Source: Tolypocladium sp. Sup5 PDA-1 (lineage: Eukaryota; Ascomycota; Sordariomycetes; Hypocreales; Ophiocordycipitaceae). From it: DNA of 64,000 nucleotides. A program made the translations under genes and the position numbers. Positions 32,628-43,410 of the stretch are shown here, one piece after another; position 1 is the first letter of the stretch; the number at the start of each line of letters is the position of its first letter. The stretch covers positions 496,001 to 560,000 of the forward strand of contig JPHH03000015.1 in the NCBI GenBank assembly GCA_000750105.3, read 5' to 3'. The notes below the pieces were generated by a model. It had not been told where the DNA came from. It was given only the letters and a program-made list of their open reading frames with translations, and searched no databases.

Positions 32628-34114
32628 ATGGCGGACGGCGGCGAGGCGATCAACGAGCCACACAACCAGGCGTTTCACGAAGAACCCAAGCGTATGCGCA
32701 GCTTGGAAATTCCCCTGGAGCATGTCGCCTCTCCAATGTCGCCCGTCGTCCCCGTGGCGCCTCGGTCCTTCCACCGACGGGGATCCCTCGATCTCGACGA
32801 CTACTTTACCGGCCCGCGAGACACTGCCAAGCACTCGAAATGGCCCATCTTCCTGCAGATGCACGGCAGCATCGTGCCCAAGCTGATTCTGCCGCTCTTG
32901 TTCATCAGCGCCTGGACGACGGCGGTTACCGTTATCCACCAGAGGGTCTGGGACGGCTTCGGCGCCAATGCTGTGTTGTTGACAATCACTGGCTTCGTCG
33001 TCGGTCTTGGACTGTCGTTTAGGAACTCAACTGCATATGAGCGGTACGCCGAAGGGAGGAAATACTGGGCTGCGTTGTTGCAGGCCTCGCAGGTCCTGGG
33101 CCGCGTGTTCTGGATCCACGCCACCGATCGACCGGATCAGGACTCCCGGGAGCTCCTGCTAAAGAAGATAAGCTCCATGAATCTGGTGGTTGCGTTTGCC
33201 ATCTCGCTCAAGCATAGCTTGCGATTTGAGCCGTACACGGCCTACGCAGACCTACAGCACCTTGTTGGACACCTCGACACCTTTGCCAAGGCGGCCACCG
33301 ATGCCGACGTCTCGATGATAAACGTCGGCAAGAAAAAGTTCTTCCGCGGAGTCGGCGAGTACCTCGGCGTCTCCTTCGCCGCGAGCAACCCCAGAAAGAG
33401 TCTTAGTAAGTCTTCGATTCACGCCACTGTATCATAAACCTCGCTAACCCATCATTAGAGAGAGCCACTCGTCCTCTAGGGAACCTGCCACTAGAGATAC
33501 TGAATCACTTGGCTGTCGCCATCGACATGCTCATCAGGAATGAACAGCTCCGGGTCCCGATGCAGCAGACAATCGCGTACAACAACCTCTCTGTTCTCAA
33601 CGACGCTCTGACCGGGACGGAGCGCGTCCTCTCGACGCCGCTGCCGATTGCCTACACCATTGCCATCTCGCAGATTACCTGGCTCTACGTGGTCCTGCTC
33701 CCCTTCCAGCTGGTGCCACTGCTCAAATGGGTCGCCATCCCGGCCACCATTGCGGCCAGCTACATCATCCTCGGCCTGCTGTTCATCGGCCGCGAGATCG
33801 AGAACCCGTTTGGCCAGGATGTCAACGACCTGCCGTTAGATAGCTACTGTGAGCAGGTCGCGGCCGACCTGGACATCATCGCCTCCTACGACAAGCGCGA
33901 CGCGGAGGGCTTCCTGATGAGTGGCAACAACATGCCCCTGTACCCCATCAGCACGGCGCCGGTCAGCGTGTGGATGCAGCGGAGCGAGGAGAAGCTCAGG
34001 GACGCGATCAAGCAGAAGCCTATAAAGGCGTTTGAGTGGAGGAGGTTTGGGGCAAAGCGGGCGGGTGGTGCAAACAGCGCCGGTACGAGTATCGCCGGCG
34101 ATCTCAACGTGTGA
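32628..34114 (+). CDS. bestrophin-like anion channel (RFP-TM/UPF0187 family)
   Basis: The model is join(32628..33405, 33459..34114), 477 residues. A cytosolic N-terminus of about 70 residues (acidic, Ser/Pro-rich) is followed by SLDLDDYFTGPRD and four main hydrophobic segments. The bestrophin-like signatures are FVVGLGLSFRNSTAYERYAEGRKYW (around residues 125-150) and, near the C-terminus, IGREIENPFGQDVNDLPLD. The 53-bp intron (33406-33458) has a GCTAAC branch motif and restores LKRATRPLGNLPLEIL. The family conducts chloride or other anions; fungal members are little studied and may sit in the plasma or an organelle membrane. The ATG at 32628 has a strong ACACC context. Confidence 0.9.
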
Positions 34115-34359
34115 GCGCGAGGCCACGTCTGCAAAACATTGGGCGTCAAAAGTATGTTGTCCTATCTTTTCAGCTGTTCTGCGAGACATCGCCAGCGTCT
34201 CCTTCTGTCTTTCTTTACCAGCATAATTCGGGTCATAAAATGGGTGAACTTTCCAGTCTCAGTTAGCGATTCAGGGCGGGATCATATACAAAAGTCGCAA
34301 CAATACTGGAGCACAATGCTTTCAATTTTATGCTCTAGTACTGTCTATGGATTGGTGAT

Positions 34360-35143
34360 TCATCTCCTGTCATTCGGAAGCCACTTCAGGACGACTGAGA
34401 GGGCCGCCGAGATGGGTATGAGAAGGGCCCAAGCGAGATGCCCAGCGAGGATCTGATTGCGAACTCCAACTGCGTAAATCGCCGTTGCAACGCCCGGCGC
34501 GACGGATCGAATGGCGCTCGTGCATGTCAAGGCGAGGGCGTTGAGGGTGCCCAGCAGATTCGGGGTCGGCGAGACGTCGTTGCGGGCGAGCTGAACAGCC
34601 GTAAACGCCATCGAAACTCCAGGCCCGATGAAGGCCACAATCGAGCCGACGATCCAGAACCAGACCATGGACGCCTCGCTTCCCTGCCGCAGCAGGGAAT
34701 TCAACACTATGTATCCGGCGAAGAAGATTGGATAGCCGATGGCGCACATGCGCAAGACTCCCTTGGTCCCCATGCGTCTCTGAAGCATGGGGAAGGCGAG
34801 TAACAGCCAGAGCGCTTGGCTGCCACCCTGCGCGGCCATGTACATCGATATTTGGAACGACGAGCATCCGATGCCTCCTAGCGAGAACTCAGTCACTCGC
34901 ATGCAAACGGAAAACAGGAAACGGGGCGAACATGGACATTGTGGTGATGTTGAAAACTGATTGCATGTGTGTCACCTCGCCCCAACGGCGGATGCCAATG
35001 CGGACAACGTCACTCCCACAGTACTCGCATGCTCGCGGAGTCACAGTTGCTGCCACCCACTCCATCCCGGCAAGCCATTCAGCTGGAAATTGACATGAAA
35101 AGAATGGCGTGTTGAAACATAGCGGCGCGAGGCCGAAGACCAA
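34360..35143 (-). pseudogene. N-terminally truncated MFS transporter fragment
   Basis: The minus strand from 34902 to 34360 encodes an intact C-terminal half (TM7-12) of a YCR023C/Zif-like MFS transporter: SLGGIGCSSFQISMYMAAQGG, then five more hydrophobic helices, ending at a stop at 34360. Upstream, LAPLCFNTPF (about 35140-35110) fits the preceding family segment. It is separated from the rest by about 220 bp holding a 21-bp repeat, either a poorly spliced intron or an insertion. No TM1-6 coding sequence exists beyond 35143, where the neighbouring gene's stop codon lies only a few bases away. This reads as a relic left by a deletion or rearrangement. Confidence 0.65.
34965..34985 (+). repeat. 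dispersed 21-bp block (copy B)
   Basis: It is identical over 21 bp to 29411-29431 (core GTGTGTCACCTCGCCCC). A related version (18 of 21 matching over a frame shifted by two bases) lies at 54470-54490. Its nature is unknown. Confidence 0.7.
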
Positions 35144-35146
35144 TTG

Positions 35147-35964
35147 TCATCGAATCTCCTTTACGTCCGACCTTGCCTTGCTGCGCTTGCGGAACTTGTA
35201 AACGAAGATGCCGGCAACGACAAAGACGGCAAACGCGGCTGCATCAAGTCAGTCTACGAAGAACTCTTTTGCAAATTGTCGGCAAACGTACCGAAAGCGC
35301 CAAAGGCAATTCCGACTGCGACACCGCGGTTGTTCTCTGGCAGAGCGCCTTGGACGGCCTCATTCTCAGCAGGGGCCTTTTCTTGCGCTGGTTGTTCTGC
35401 CGGGAGGGAAGTGTTCGTCGGTATGAGCTCGGAAAGAGACGTGGTCGGGGCTTGGGTTGTAGACTCCGTCGCGGGTGCCGTGGAAGAGGTAGACTCGATG
35501 GCTGCGGCACTGGAAAGGCTGGTGGTTGCAACCACGGGCGTCGACGAAGAAGACGGTGCAGAAGAGGCCGACGAGAACGACGAAGATGATAAAAGTGTGA
35601 CAGAGGAAGACGACAAAGATGACGCAGAGGAGGATCTGACTGTGATCAACGTTGTCGGTGGCCTCTCGACAGCCAGGCTCGTCGTTCGCGCCTCGGACGA
35701 TGTAGGAATGGTCACTGTCGATGGAATGACGCCGCCTGCCGCGGAGCTCGTCAGAGGGCCGCCGATGCCAGGCAAGAAGGTTGTCGCGTCATCGACAATT
35801 GCGTGCGACAGGGTGATGATTTGCGGTGCTCTCGCGACATGGCCGTCCATTCCTTCGTCCATGGCCTGCAACTGGGCGCTCACGTCATGTTTAATACCAC
35901 CGACAATACCACGGTCGATGTGATCTTCCAAATCTCTGCGCAGCAACGCGCTCCTGCTCACCAT
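35147..35964 (-). CDS. Ser/Thr-rich single-pass membrane protein
   Basis: The model is complement(join(35147..35238, 35292..35964)), 254 residues. Residues 80-175 are a Ser/Thr-rich, mucin-like segment likely to be O-mannosylated. A Pro/Glu-rich stretch follows, then one transmembrane helix (about 214-238, GVAVGIAFGAFAAFAVFVVAGIF) and a short basic tail (KFRKRSKAR). The 53-bp intron (35239-35291) is needed to complete the helix. No signal peptide is evident at the chosen ATG (35964), and an unrecognised first exon upstream is possible. The architecture suggests a wall- or surface-associated sensor or adhesin; no family is recognised. Confidence 0.62.
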
Positions 35965-38351
35965 CGACTCATCCGAAAGATCCCACCGCTCCCTATGTCT
36001 TATATCAGCGCAGCACTACGTGTCCAGGAGCACGAACAACAAACCTGAAAGCCGCAACACCCATCACCATGGCAGCCAGCGCAACAGCAATCAATCCTCC
36101 TCTCAAGAATCAGGGCCCAGCCCCAGAGAATGGACGGCAGCTTAGCTAGCGTCTATAAAAGAAAAGCGCCTATGAAGCGAAGCAACGCAAGACGGTACAG
36201 ACACGAATGCGAGAAGCAGACCGGCTGCTGGGCGAGAAAAGACAAACAACGAAAAACACCTACGGGGCATTCGTGAAAGGAGGAGCATTGTAAACCGCCC
36301 ACGAGACTCGAGGGTACATGGTGTTCGCAGCATGATGGCGCTCCGCCCTCGGTTCGTCTCCACAGGACCGCAAACTCAACCCGGGGCCATCGTCTCACGA
36401 CGATTGGCCCGCGCGACAAGCTCAAGAATAAGGTGAGGCTCCTGGAAAGCCAGTTTTCTAGGGATCGCAGATGTTGAAACGCCAAGAGCGGGCATGGAAC
36501 GTGAAAGGTCGTGGCTTCACCAGGGGTGGTCGATGCCAAGGACGCTTGACTCCAGACCTGATGGGTGCATTCTTCCAACCTCCATGCCTTGCTCCAGCCG
36601 AGGCGCCTTAGCTTTCCCCGTGCGAGTCAATGCACTTGCTGATTGCCCGGGCGCAGTGCTTGCCGAAGCTGTCAAGTGCTCTCAGATAACGAGGAATGGG
36701 AGTCAAGGAAGAGGCACCGATGGTACTTCGTAGTCGACGGAGTGGAAGCAGCTGACATGGACGAGTTGCAACGACAAAAGGGCGCGCGATATCAAAAGTG
36801 CCCGTGTTTGCAGACCAAAAGTCACGGCGTGCGACGGTACCGCCAGAGCTAATGATGCATTCGCCCAACGACGGCGATGAGAGGCCATCATCGTGAGATG
36901 TCTATCGGTGTAGCATTGTTGTGGTCGTTGGACTTGTTGGCGTCTCATCCATGTCACCTACTGCATGCCGCCATCTCTCCACTTGACAAACCGGTGGCCG
37001 ATGAAGGCCAAGGGCACTTCCACGAGGTGGGGATAACGGCCACCGAGATCAGTGGCTTGCTTGGCAGGATTAGTGATGCATCGCCCGCGACGGAGGATCG
37101 ACGACGGCTCCACTGCTAAGCGGCAAGATAGATTGGGCTGCTCTCGTGGCCAACAGACGCCGGCGTATCAACTGCCAGATGCCACTAGATCTTTCGTTCG
37201 GTACGGCCCGGGCGATTGGGCGGAGTGGCGTTGGATCTGATGAAGATATGTATGGGAGGTCTGGTGACATGATGACAGCAGGAAGACGAGGGTTCGCAAA
37301 GCGGATGAGTGACAGCGGCCCAAATACAATTTCCAAGTCAAATAGGAGAGTGTTCGAGTCCCAGTCTCGATTCTGTGAATCGTGGCTGTCAGGCTCACCA
37401 GGCATCAGTCATCTCGAAGCCTCGAGCCTCTTCTCAACGCCTACAACTTCAACCGAGGATGGCCACCATGAGTTGAGTTCTAGTCGATGCTTGATCACCG
37501 GCATCAAAGCCACAGCTACAAGCGTCCCCCACCCGGGCGGGAGCATCGACAAAAAGCAGCCAACTTCGTCCTCGCCCACCCTCGCTCCCTTCCCCGAGAT
37601 CCCGGACAGCCCTGCTTTGTGTCAGCCTGCCAAGAAGCTTCTAGCCCGCACCCATCAGCACCGGTCCAGCTCATATGGACTTTTTGAGTCTCCCCAGAGT
37701 CCCTAGCCTGCTGCTAGCGGACAGAGCCCGCATTCTGGGCGCTTCCGAAGCCGAATAAAAACGCGGCTCTACGTTGTCGCCAACCATCTGGCGCCCTCGG
37801 TGTCAGGGACAAGAAGTTCACCACATTATCGTCTCTAAACTCAGTGGTCGAACCTTAACTCAACATGGTTTCTACAGGTACACGAAAATCTCCCCCCTGG
37901 CTGAGGTCGGCAAGTTCACCAACTCAGTGTCGACGGCAGTCCTTATTTGGACACGTTACCAGACGGCACCTGTATTCTGCTGCGTTTCATAAACTCCTTC
38001 CTACTTTGACCGACAGCATCTGCTGGGTCAGCAACTCTCTTGCAAGCACGGCATGCGACCACACAGGAGGCCGTCCCGCTGAGACAGTTCTCCAGAATGT
38101 GAGATCGATACATCTCTTTAAGTTTCCGTTCTGTATTGCACAAATACTGAAGACGCTCCAGGAGCTCTACGGAGAGGAGCTAATGCACAGCGTACACTCG
38201 TCCCGCCGGAGAGGCACTAACTGCATGTGCCTTGGTCGGCTATAACTTACATAGGTAGAAATGCCATCGCTATCGACATCGGTGTCCTGTGTGGTCGGCC
38301 CCTATATTGTACCACGAAAGTTATTGGATGGTGGGATGATGCCTAGACATC

Positions 38352-38427
38352 CGCAGATCAGTGGGCATCCCGCAGGTCAGTGGGCATCCCGCAGGTCAGT
38401 GGGCATCCCGCAGGTCACTGGGTCTCC
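38352..38427. repeat. 19-bp tandem repeat, four copies
   Basis: Units start at 38352, 38371, 38390 and 38409, with consensus CGCAGGTCAGTGGGCATCC. The middle two are identical; the outer ones differ at one and two positions. The array ends about 320 bp before the ATG of the deaminase gene. Confidence 0.95.
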
Positions 38428-38655
38428 TGCGTACTTTGTAGCACTCCTGCATCGCTTAAGCGTTAGCTCCCAACGAGGCACATGCCAAATACGATCAGCA
38501 TTGGGGGCGGGATGTGTGCAACCTATTTCAAATTGGGCTCTTATGCTACCCGTCTGTCTGTTCATTGGAGCAATGCGCTCGATGGAGGGAAGCCACTTGA
38601 TGCCCAACTGATAAGCAGGTCTGCACATTCGAAAGTGTCGAACCTAGAGTACACT

Positions 38656-38661
38656 TATAAA
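38656..38661 (+). promoter_or_regulatory. TATA box of the deaminase-like gene
   Basis: TATAAA lies 87-92 bp upstream of the ATG at 38748, within an AT-rich leader. Assigned by sequence and position only. Confidence 0.45.
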
Positions 38662-38747
38662 TTGAATACTCTGACTCCTCGATCTTTGGTTCACTAACAA
38701 CCACTTCACTTGCAAGCACTCCTCTTCGAAGAAATTTGCAACTCACC

Positions 38748-40485
38748 ATGGCTTCCTCCAGAATTTCAAACTCAGTTCAGGTTAGTGGGCATTACTCATT
38801 CAAGGCTACGCCGGAGCGTGTCGGCACTCCCAGACTAGGCGCGTATCAGAAACTCCTAGGCAGATTCTATGAAGCCCTGTTCCTGCTTGGGGCTCTTGGG
38901 CAGACCCGTGGATATCACACACCTGTTCCGCCAGATATCAGTGAGGAGCAGTCATGCCGGCGAAGGTTTCTACGAAACCTCGCTTACATCTGCGACTTCG
39001 ACAAGGGAGGGATTTCCTGCACTGCTATTGGCATCGAAGATGCCGAAACTTGCTACAAATTCTGGGTCGCTTCGAATACGGCGGTGAAAGTCGATGTGGT
39101 GGGCTTTCTCAAAGCTGCTCTTGAGTCTTTGAAGACGTTGGTCAAACTCCCAGAAGGAGAAAGGGATTCTCGCGGGATTCTACTTTTAAGAAACTGCGTT
39201 AAATTTTCCAGGCGGCGCATCAAAAAAGAACAGGGATGTCTACTTGGGGCTATTAGAAAATCCCAGAAGATACTTGAAGTCTGCGACACACAATCAGGTG
39301 CGTTGTCTTTGCTGGGTTATGACGACTAATGACTTGTGATGCTGATATTCTGCCAAGATCAGGAACTTTCGGCGTGGCTAGAGTCACTGGTCCATCACAA
39401 GGACCATATTGAACTCTGTTTCATTGCCTACAATGTCACGAAATCCGACCGAATGGCGACGTTAAATTCTCGAGCACAAGAGGAAGAACGCCGAGGAGGC
39501 TTTCAAGGGAAGCGAACTTCTTTTGCCGACGTCAGACACTACATTGGACGGCTTGCTTACCACATCCGCGTCCACAAACAACTCGTCAAGGACGTTTGCG
39601 AATTGTCTCATATAATTGAAACATGCGAGGTTCATCCAGTTAATCCCATTCTTTGTGCCCCGCGGCCGGTACGAGATTCGCACACCACGTTGGACGGCGT
39701 CCTCAATCGGATGTTTAAGAATGGAGACACGGAGAGGCAGGAGATTGAGCGCATGCTCCTTCACATGGACCGCCAGTCCGGCTTGTTTCAAGTCTTTCTG
39801 GACCAGTACTCACGTTGCACACCGCAAGTGCATGCGGAGATCCAAGTTCTCGAACACTTCTACCAGAATCAGCTGTTTTTCATCGACAACGATCGATATA
39901 TAGGCTGCAGTAAGCCTGCCTGTATCTGCTGCATGCTGTACTTCAAATATCATCCAGCTCGAATGGTTGTACCGGAGTCCCATCAGAAGGTTTGGATCAA
40001 CTGGGGACCGCCGCTGATACAGGCATTCCGAAAGGGTGACACGGAATCAAACCGCCAGCGGGATATCATGAACAAGATCACTGAACATATCCGCGGGGAT
40101 GCCATTTCACAAATTCTGAAGCGCTCTTTGCCTCCTCGTTGGCACCCGGACTCTCAGACCGGCGCTACGGGAGCGATGCCATCTTTAGACTTGTGCCCGT
40201 GCACCACCAAAGGTGAGCCACCCCTCGAACTCCATTTCGGCATGTATCTAACCTTGGCATACAGAGATGTTATCGTCAAACTCGAGTGAGATCGACCTCG
40301 CGCAAATCGAAGCTCAGGAATATGGTTATGGTTCTCCACCGAATCGGTCGCGAATAACACAACTGCTCCTAAGAGATGACGGCAAAGGCGTGTTCTGGAT
40401 GCGACGGCGAGAAGAGAACACGGCTTGTCTTGATAGTGACGAACAGTCTGATTCGTCTGGTGGAGGAGTTTCATTGGACGCGTAG
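38748..40485 (+). CDS. OTT_1508-like zinc deaminase (fungal nucleic-acid deaminase superfamily)
   Basis: The model is join(38748..39297, 39358..40212, 40265..40485), 541 residues. A helical N-terminal part of about 330 residues with no known domain precedes a deaminase core. H342-A-E344 supplies a zinc ligand and the proton-shuttle glutamate. GCSKPACICC (about 366-375) supplies two zinc cysteines, probably C372 and C375. A Ser/acidic tail ends the protein. Introns of 60 and 52 bp join in phase. The family (OTT_1508-like) belongs to the cytidine-deaminase-like superfamily, is widespread in fungi and is of largely unknown function; nucleic-acid or nucleotide deamination is inferred from the fold. 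TATA and tandem repeats lie upstream. Confidence 0.85.
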
Positions 40486-40877
40486 GGACTGCGAATCAAC
40501 AGGGGCAAGCTTTCGACGATGGTAGACTTTCTCTTTGGCAGCGGTCTAGTATAGTATGAGCTTCAGCATCGTATCTCTGGCACTTATTTCAAGTGCGGAG
40601 AGCATACCACATACTTTCACCGCGTCAAAAGCTTATGCATATCAGAGCATTGGCGGATGCATAACATGATGGTGTCCGATCTTGTTCCAGAACGTCCCCA
40701 GGTCTCTGCCCAATCACTCTAAGCCCAATGATAGTGATTAATCATGAAGCAGCATCAATAGATACCAGGATGGTTTTTTACCTTCAACTATTGAGCTAGG
40801 ACAATTAGTGCCAGCAGGTAAAGCTCACTAGGACAGGAAACCGAACGAATATCTTCTTCTTATTGATTTATCCTAAT
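40486..40877. other. convergent intergenic region
   Basis: AT-rich 3' flanks of the deaminase-like gene and of a C2H2 factor. No further feature is seen. Confidence 0.5.
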
Positions 40878-41710
40878 TTACGTAGAATCGATGCCATGAA
40901 CTTTTCGCAAGTGCTTCTGCAAGTTGTACTTTCGCGTAAACGTTTCGCTACACTGGTCGCAGACAGACTCCTCAGGGATAACCCATCGCTGCTCTGCCCA
41001 AGGCCTGTGAGCAATCTCGGCGTGTCGACGCATGTCTCGTTGCTCTGCTGTGGTATGATCGCAGCGAGGGCAATTGACAGGCTTGACATGTGTCTTCATA
41101 TGCTTCCTGTAATCAGTCAGCAACAGGATCGTCAGTTGACGAGTGTGGGAGTAACATGCCTGAACAGGCCCTTCTGTGCGAATTTGTCTTTGCACCTTCG
41201 CTCCAGGCAATAGTATAAACCGTCGTCCGGAGAAGCATTGACATGGTCGTATGAAGGCATTTCTGCTTCGTCGAACTTCCATTCAAAATTCTTGGCCGGA
41301 GAGCCGGGTTGTATAGTATGATGGTGTGGCAGCTCCAAGCCAGCAGGCTGAACAGCTTCGGCAACATATTCGATAGCCCCAACGGCTCCCTCCACGTTGA
41401 GTGAAGGTGAGATGGCACTCTACTGGTGCTGTATCTCGAAACCAAAATCTGGGGCGAAACTGAGCGCAGGCCCGGTGTTATCCAGGGCCATGGGCTCAAG
41501 TGTATCGGCAAACTTCTGGCTGTAATCTGCTGAGCCAAATGTAATACTAAACATATCATCTTGTATAGGCGCATTCGGAAAAAAGTCGGCTTCAGCCTCG
41601 CCGGCGGAGACTTGATTCCAGTTGCTTGGCGGCCATACAACAAGATTCAGAGGCCACTCTTCGTATGCCATGGACTGGCTTCGGTCTGGGTCAATAACAT
41701 CGAAAGCCAT
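40878..41710 (-). CDS. C2H2 zinc-finger protein, with an in-frame TAG and a GC-AG intron
   Basis: The frame runs from the ATG at 41710 through an acidic region (YEEWPLNLVVWPPSN) to three C2H2 fingers: CLERRCKDKFAQKGLFRKHMKTH, then CPRCDHTTAEQRDMRRH and CDQCSETFTRKYNLQKHL. The last intron (41107-41159, 53 bp) must start with GC (AG|GCATGT) to complete the first finger. A GT site four bases inside gives the wrong frame. An in-frame TAG at 41420-41422 separates the acidic part from the fingers in the same reading frame. A weak 57-bp intron (41386-41442) would remove it without changing frame; otherwise the gene is broken. A role as DNA-binding transcription regulator is inferred. Confidence 0.65.
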
Positions 41711-42664
41711 GGCTCATTGCTCCATAGGCGGCGTAGGTCAAATCGTCGGGGGAGAGGTACGGTCCGAGATTTACCTTTGAAGAGCGCGTTCATTCGACCT
41801 TTGCCACATACATCTTACGCTGAGCATATATACAGAGGCAGGGCACGCTGATGTCTGAGAACGAACAGGCAGCTGAATACTTGGTCTGACGTACGGACTA
41901 TAGTTGGGCAGCATTGCATCCCACTCATAATTGCTTTTGGAAGTCAGACCCACCACTACTGCCACTGTTGGGGTCAGCCACCCGGCTTCCTACATGACGC
42001 GGGCGGTGCTTCCCAGACAACAATGAATCACATACGCCAGACATGCAAGCAGTGCTGGTTCAGCATTCCCTTCACACGTGGTACGACCGGGATTGGTAGG
42101 CTTGTGTTCATCGAGATTTGCAATGATACATTAAGGGTGAGGCAAGCAACTGGGTCTCTCGGATTCTCCTCCGTCTGCTAAACAATGGCTGAGTGTGCCC
42201 GCAGGAGAAGATTAGGAGCCAAGCACGAAGAGGAGAGAGTGATGGATACCGCCGTCTGGATCCTTTCACATAGCCTCGCATAAAATGGATTTAACACAAC
42301 CCGCTGGAATTTGTTGTCTCGTTGTCTCCCCCGCCCGGTTAGGAAACATGGCTCCTGCAAGCTCGTATGAGATAAGCCGCAGCCACTCTTTGAACTGCTG
42401 TCGCCTGCAGGAGGCCGAAGCATGCTTTCGCTGCAGCAGCGGCCTAGGTATGGGGTCTGTCAGATAGAGCCTGTATGCACGGCCGTATATCGCTCGTTGA
42501 CTCATCTTGGAACAGGCGTTGGCAGAGGTGCATTCACTGAGAGGCTGCGGAGAATTGTAATTGTTTTCCATCAAGGCTCCGATCAAGGAAGAGTAATAAC
42601 CCACTTATTTTCTTCCCGCAATGCCTTCCCAGGCTCAATTCGTCACTCTTATTCATCCATCACA
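41711..42664. promoter_or_regulatory. shared upstream region of two divergent C2H2 genes
   Basis: These 954 bp lie between the start codons of two C2H2 zinc-finger genes transcribed away from each other. Short frames inside lack domains. Common regulation is possible but not shown. Confidence 0.35.
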
Positions 42665-43410
42665 ATGGAGTACTGCGCCAAATGTGATCGAGACTTCGTG
42701 TCCGAGGCTGCACTAGAGCACCATCTTCGCGAATCGAGCCGTCATGCGTATGACTGCCTGAGATGCAACAAATTCTTTAATTTGCCGGAAGCTTTGCAAC
42801 AGCATGCGTGCGACTCCCCGAAGCACCATTTCTGCCCAACCTGCAGCTCAAACGCCGACTTTGCTACGAAAGAACAGTTAGATCAACATCGAGAAGCGGT
42901 CCATCACCACTGCCCTCCCTGTGATTACGCATTCGATACGTCCGAACAGCTCACCGACCATGACGTATCAAGCCACAACATGTGCAAGTTTTGTAGGAGA
43001 TACTTCAATTCCCTAGGGAACCTAAAGAGTGTACGGACAACCACCCTCCTGCATACTCAGTCTCTAACTCAACCAAGCACCTTCAAACTCACGACGCAAA
43101 AAAAACGGAATGTTTCGGATGCGCAAGGAAATTCAACTCCTCGTCGGCGATGGTTCTACACCTTGAAGCAGGCAATTGCTCGTCTGGGGCTGATAACGAA
43201 CGGATTACGGACCTTGCTCACGAATGCTACCAGTCACGTTACTACGCTTGCCAGGACGATGATTACGACTTTGAATGCCCAACTTGCGACTCGGTGTTTC
43301 TATTCATGAGTGGTCTGCTCCAGCATGCGGAGAGCGATACGTGCGATGAAAGTCTTGCCGTTGGAAAGCCTTTGTCTAAGTTTTTGCACTTCTTGCAGTC
43401 ACGACTTTAA
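42665..43410 (+). CDS. multi-finger C2H2 zinc-finger protein
   Basis: The model is join(42665..43030, 43078..43410), 232 residues. C2H2-type units follow one another: CAKCDRDFVSEAALEHHL, CLRCNKFFNLPEALQQH, CPTCSSNADF, CPPCDYAFDTSEQLTDHD, CKFCRRYFNSLGNLKS/HLQTH and CFGCARKFNSSSAMVLHL. A C-terminal CPTCDSVFLFMSGLLQHAES ends the series. The 47-bp intron (43031-43077) has a CTAAC branch motif and restores the fifth finger. Strings of irregular fingers like this are common in a Pezizomycotina family of unknown function and may bind RNA, DNA or protein. It is divergent from the other C2H2 gene. Confidence 0.82.

Larger units (their letters stand above)
35965..38747. other. long intergenic stretch
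   Basis: About 2.8 kb has many short frames, the largest a 186-codon plus frame at 37146-37706 that is Ser/Arg-rich and without domains. A 19-bp tandem array at 38352-38427 and a TATA-like element at 38656 belong to the upstream side of the deaminase gene. Confidence 0.4.

Noticed and set aside
37146..37706. 186-codon plus-strand frame
   Set aside because: Low-complexity Ser/Arg composition, no splice-supported extension, opposite frames of similar length; possible but not supportable.
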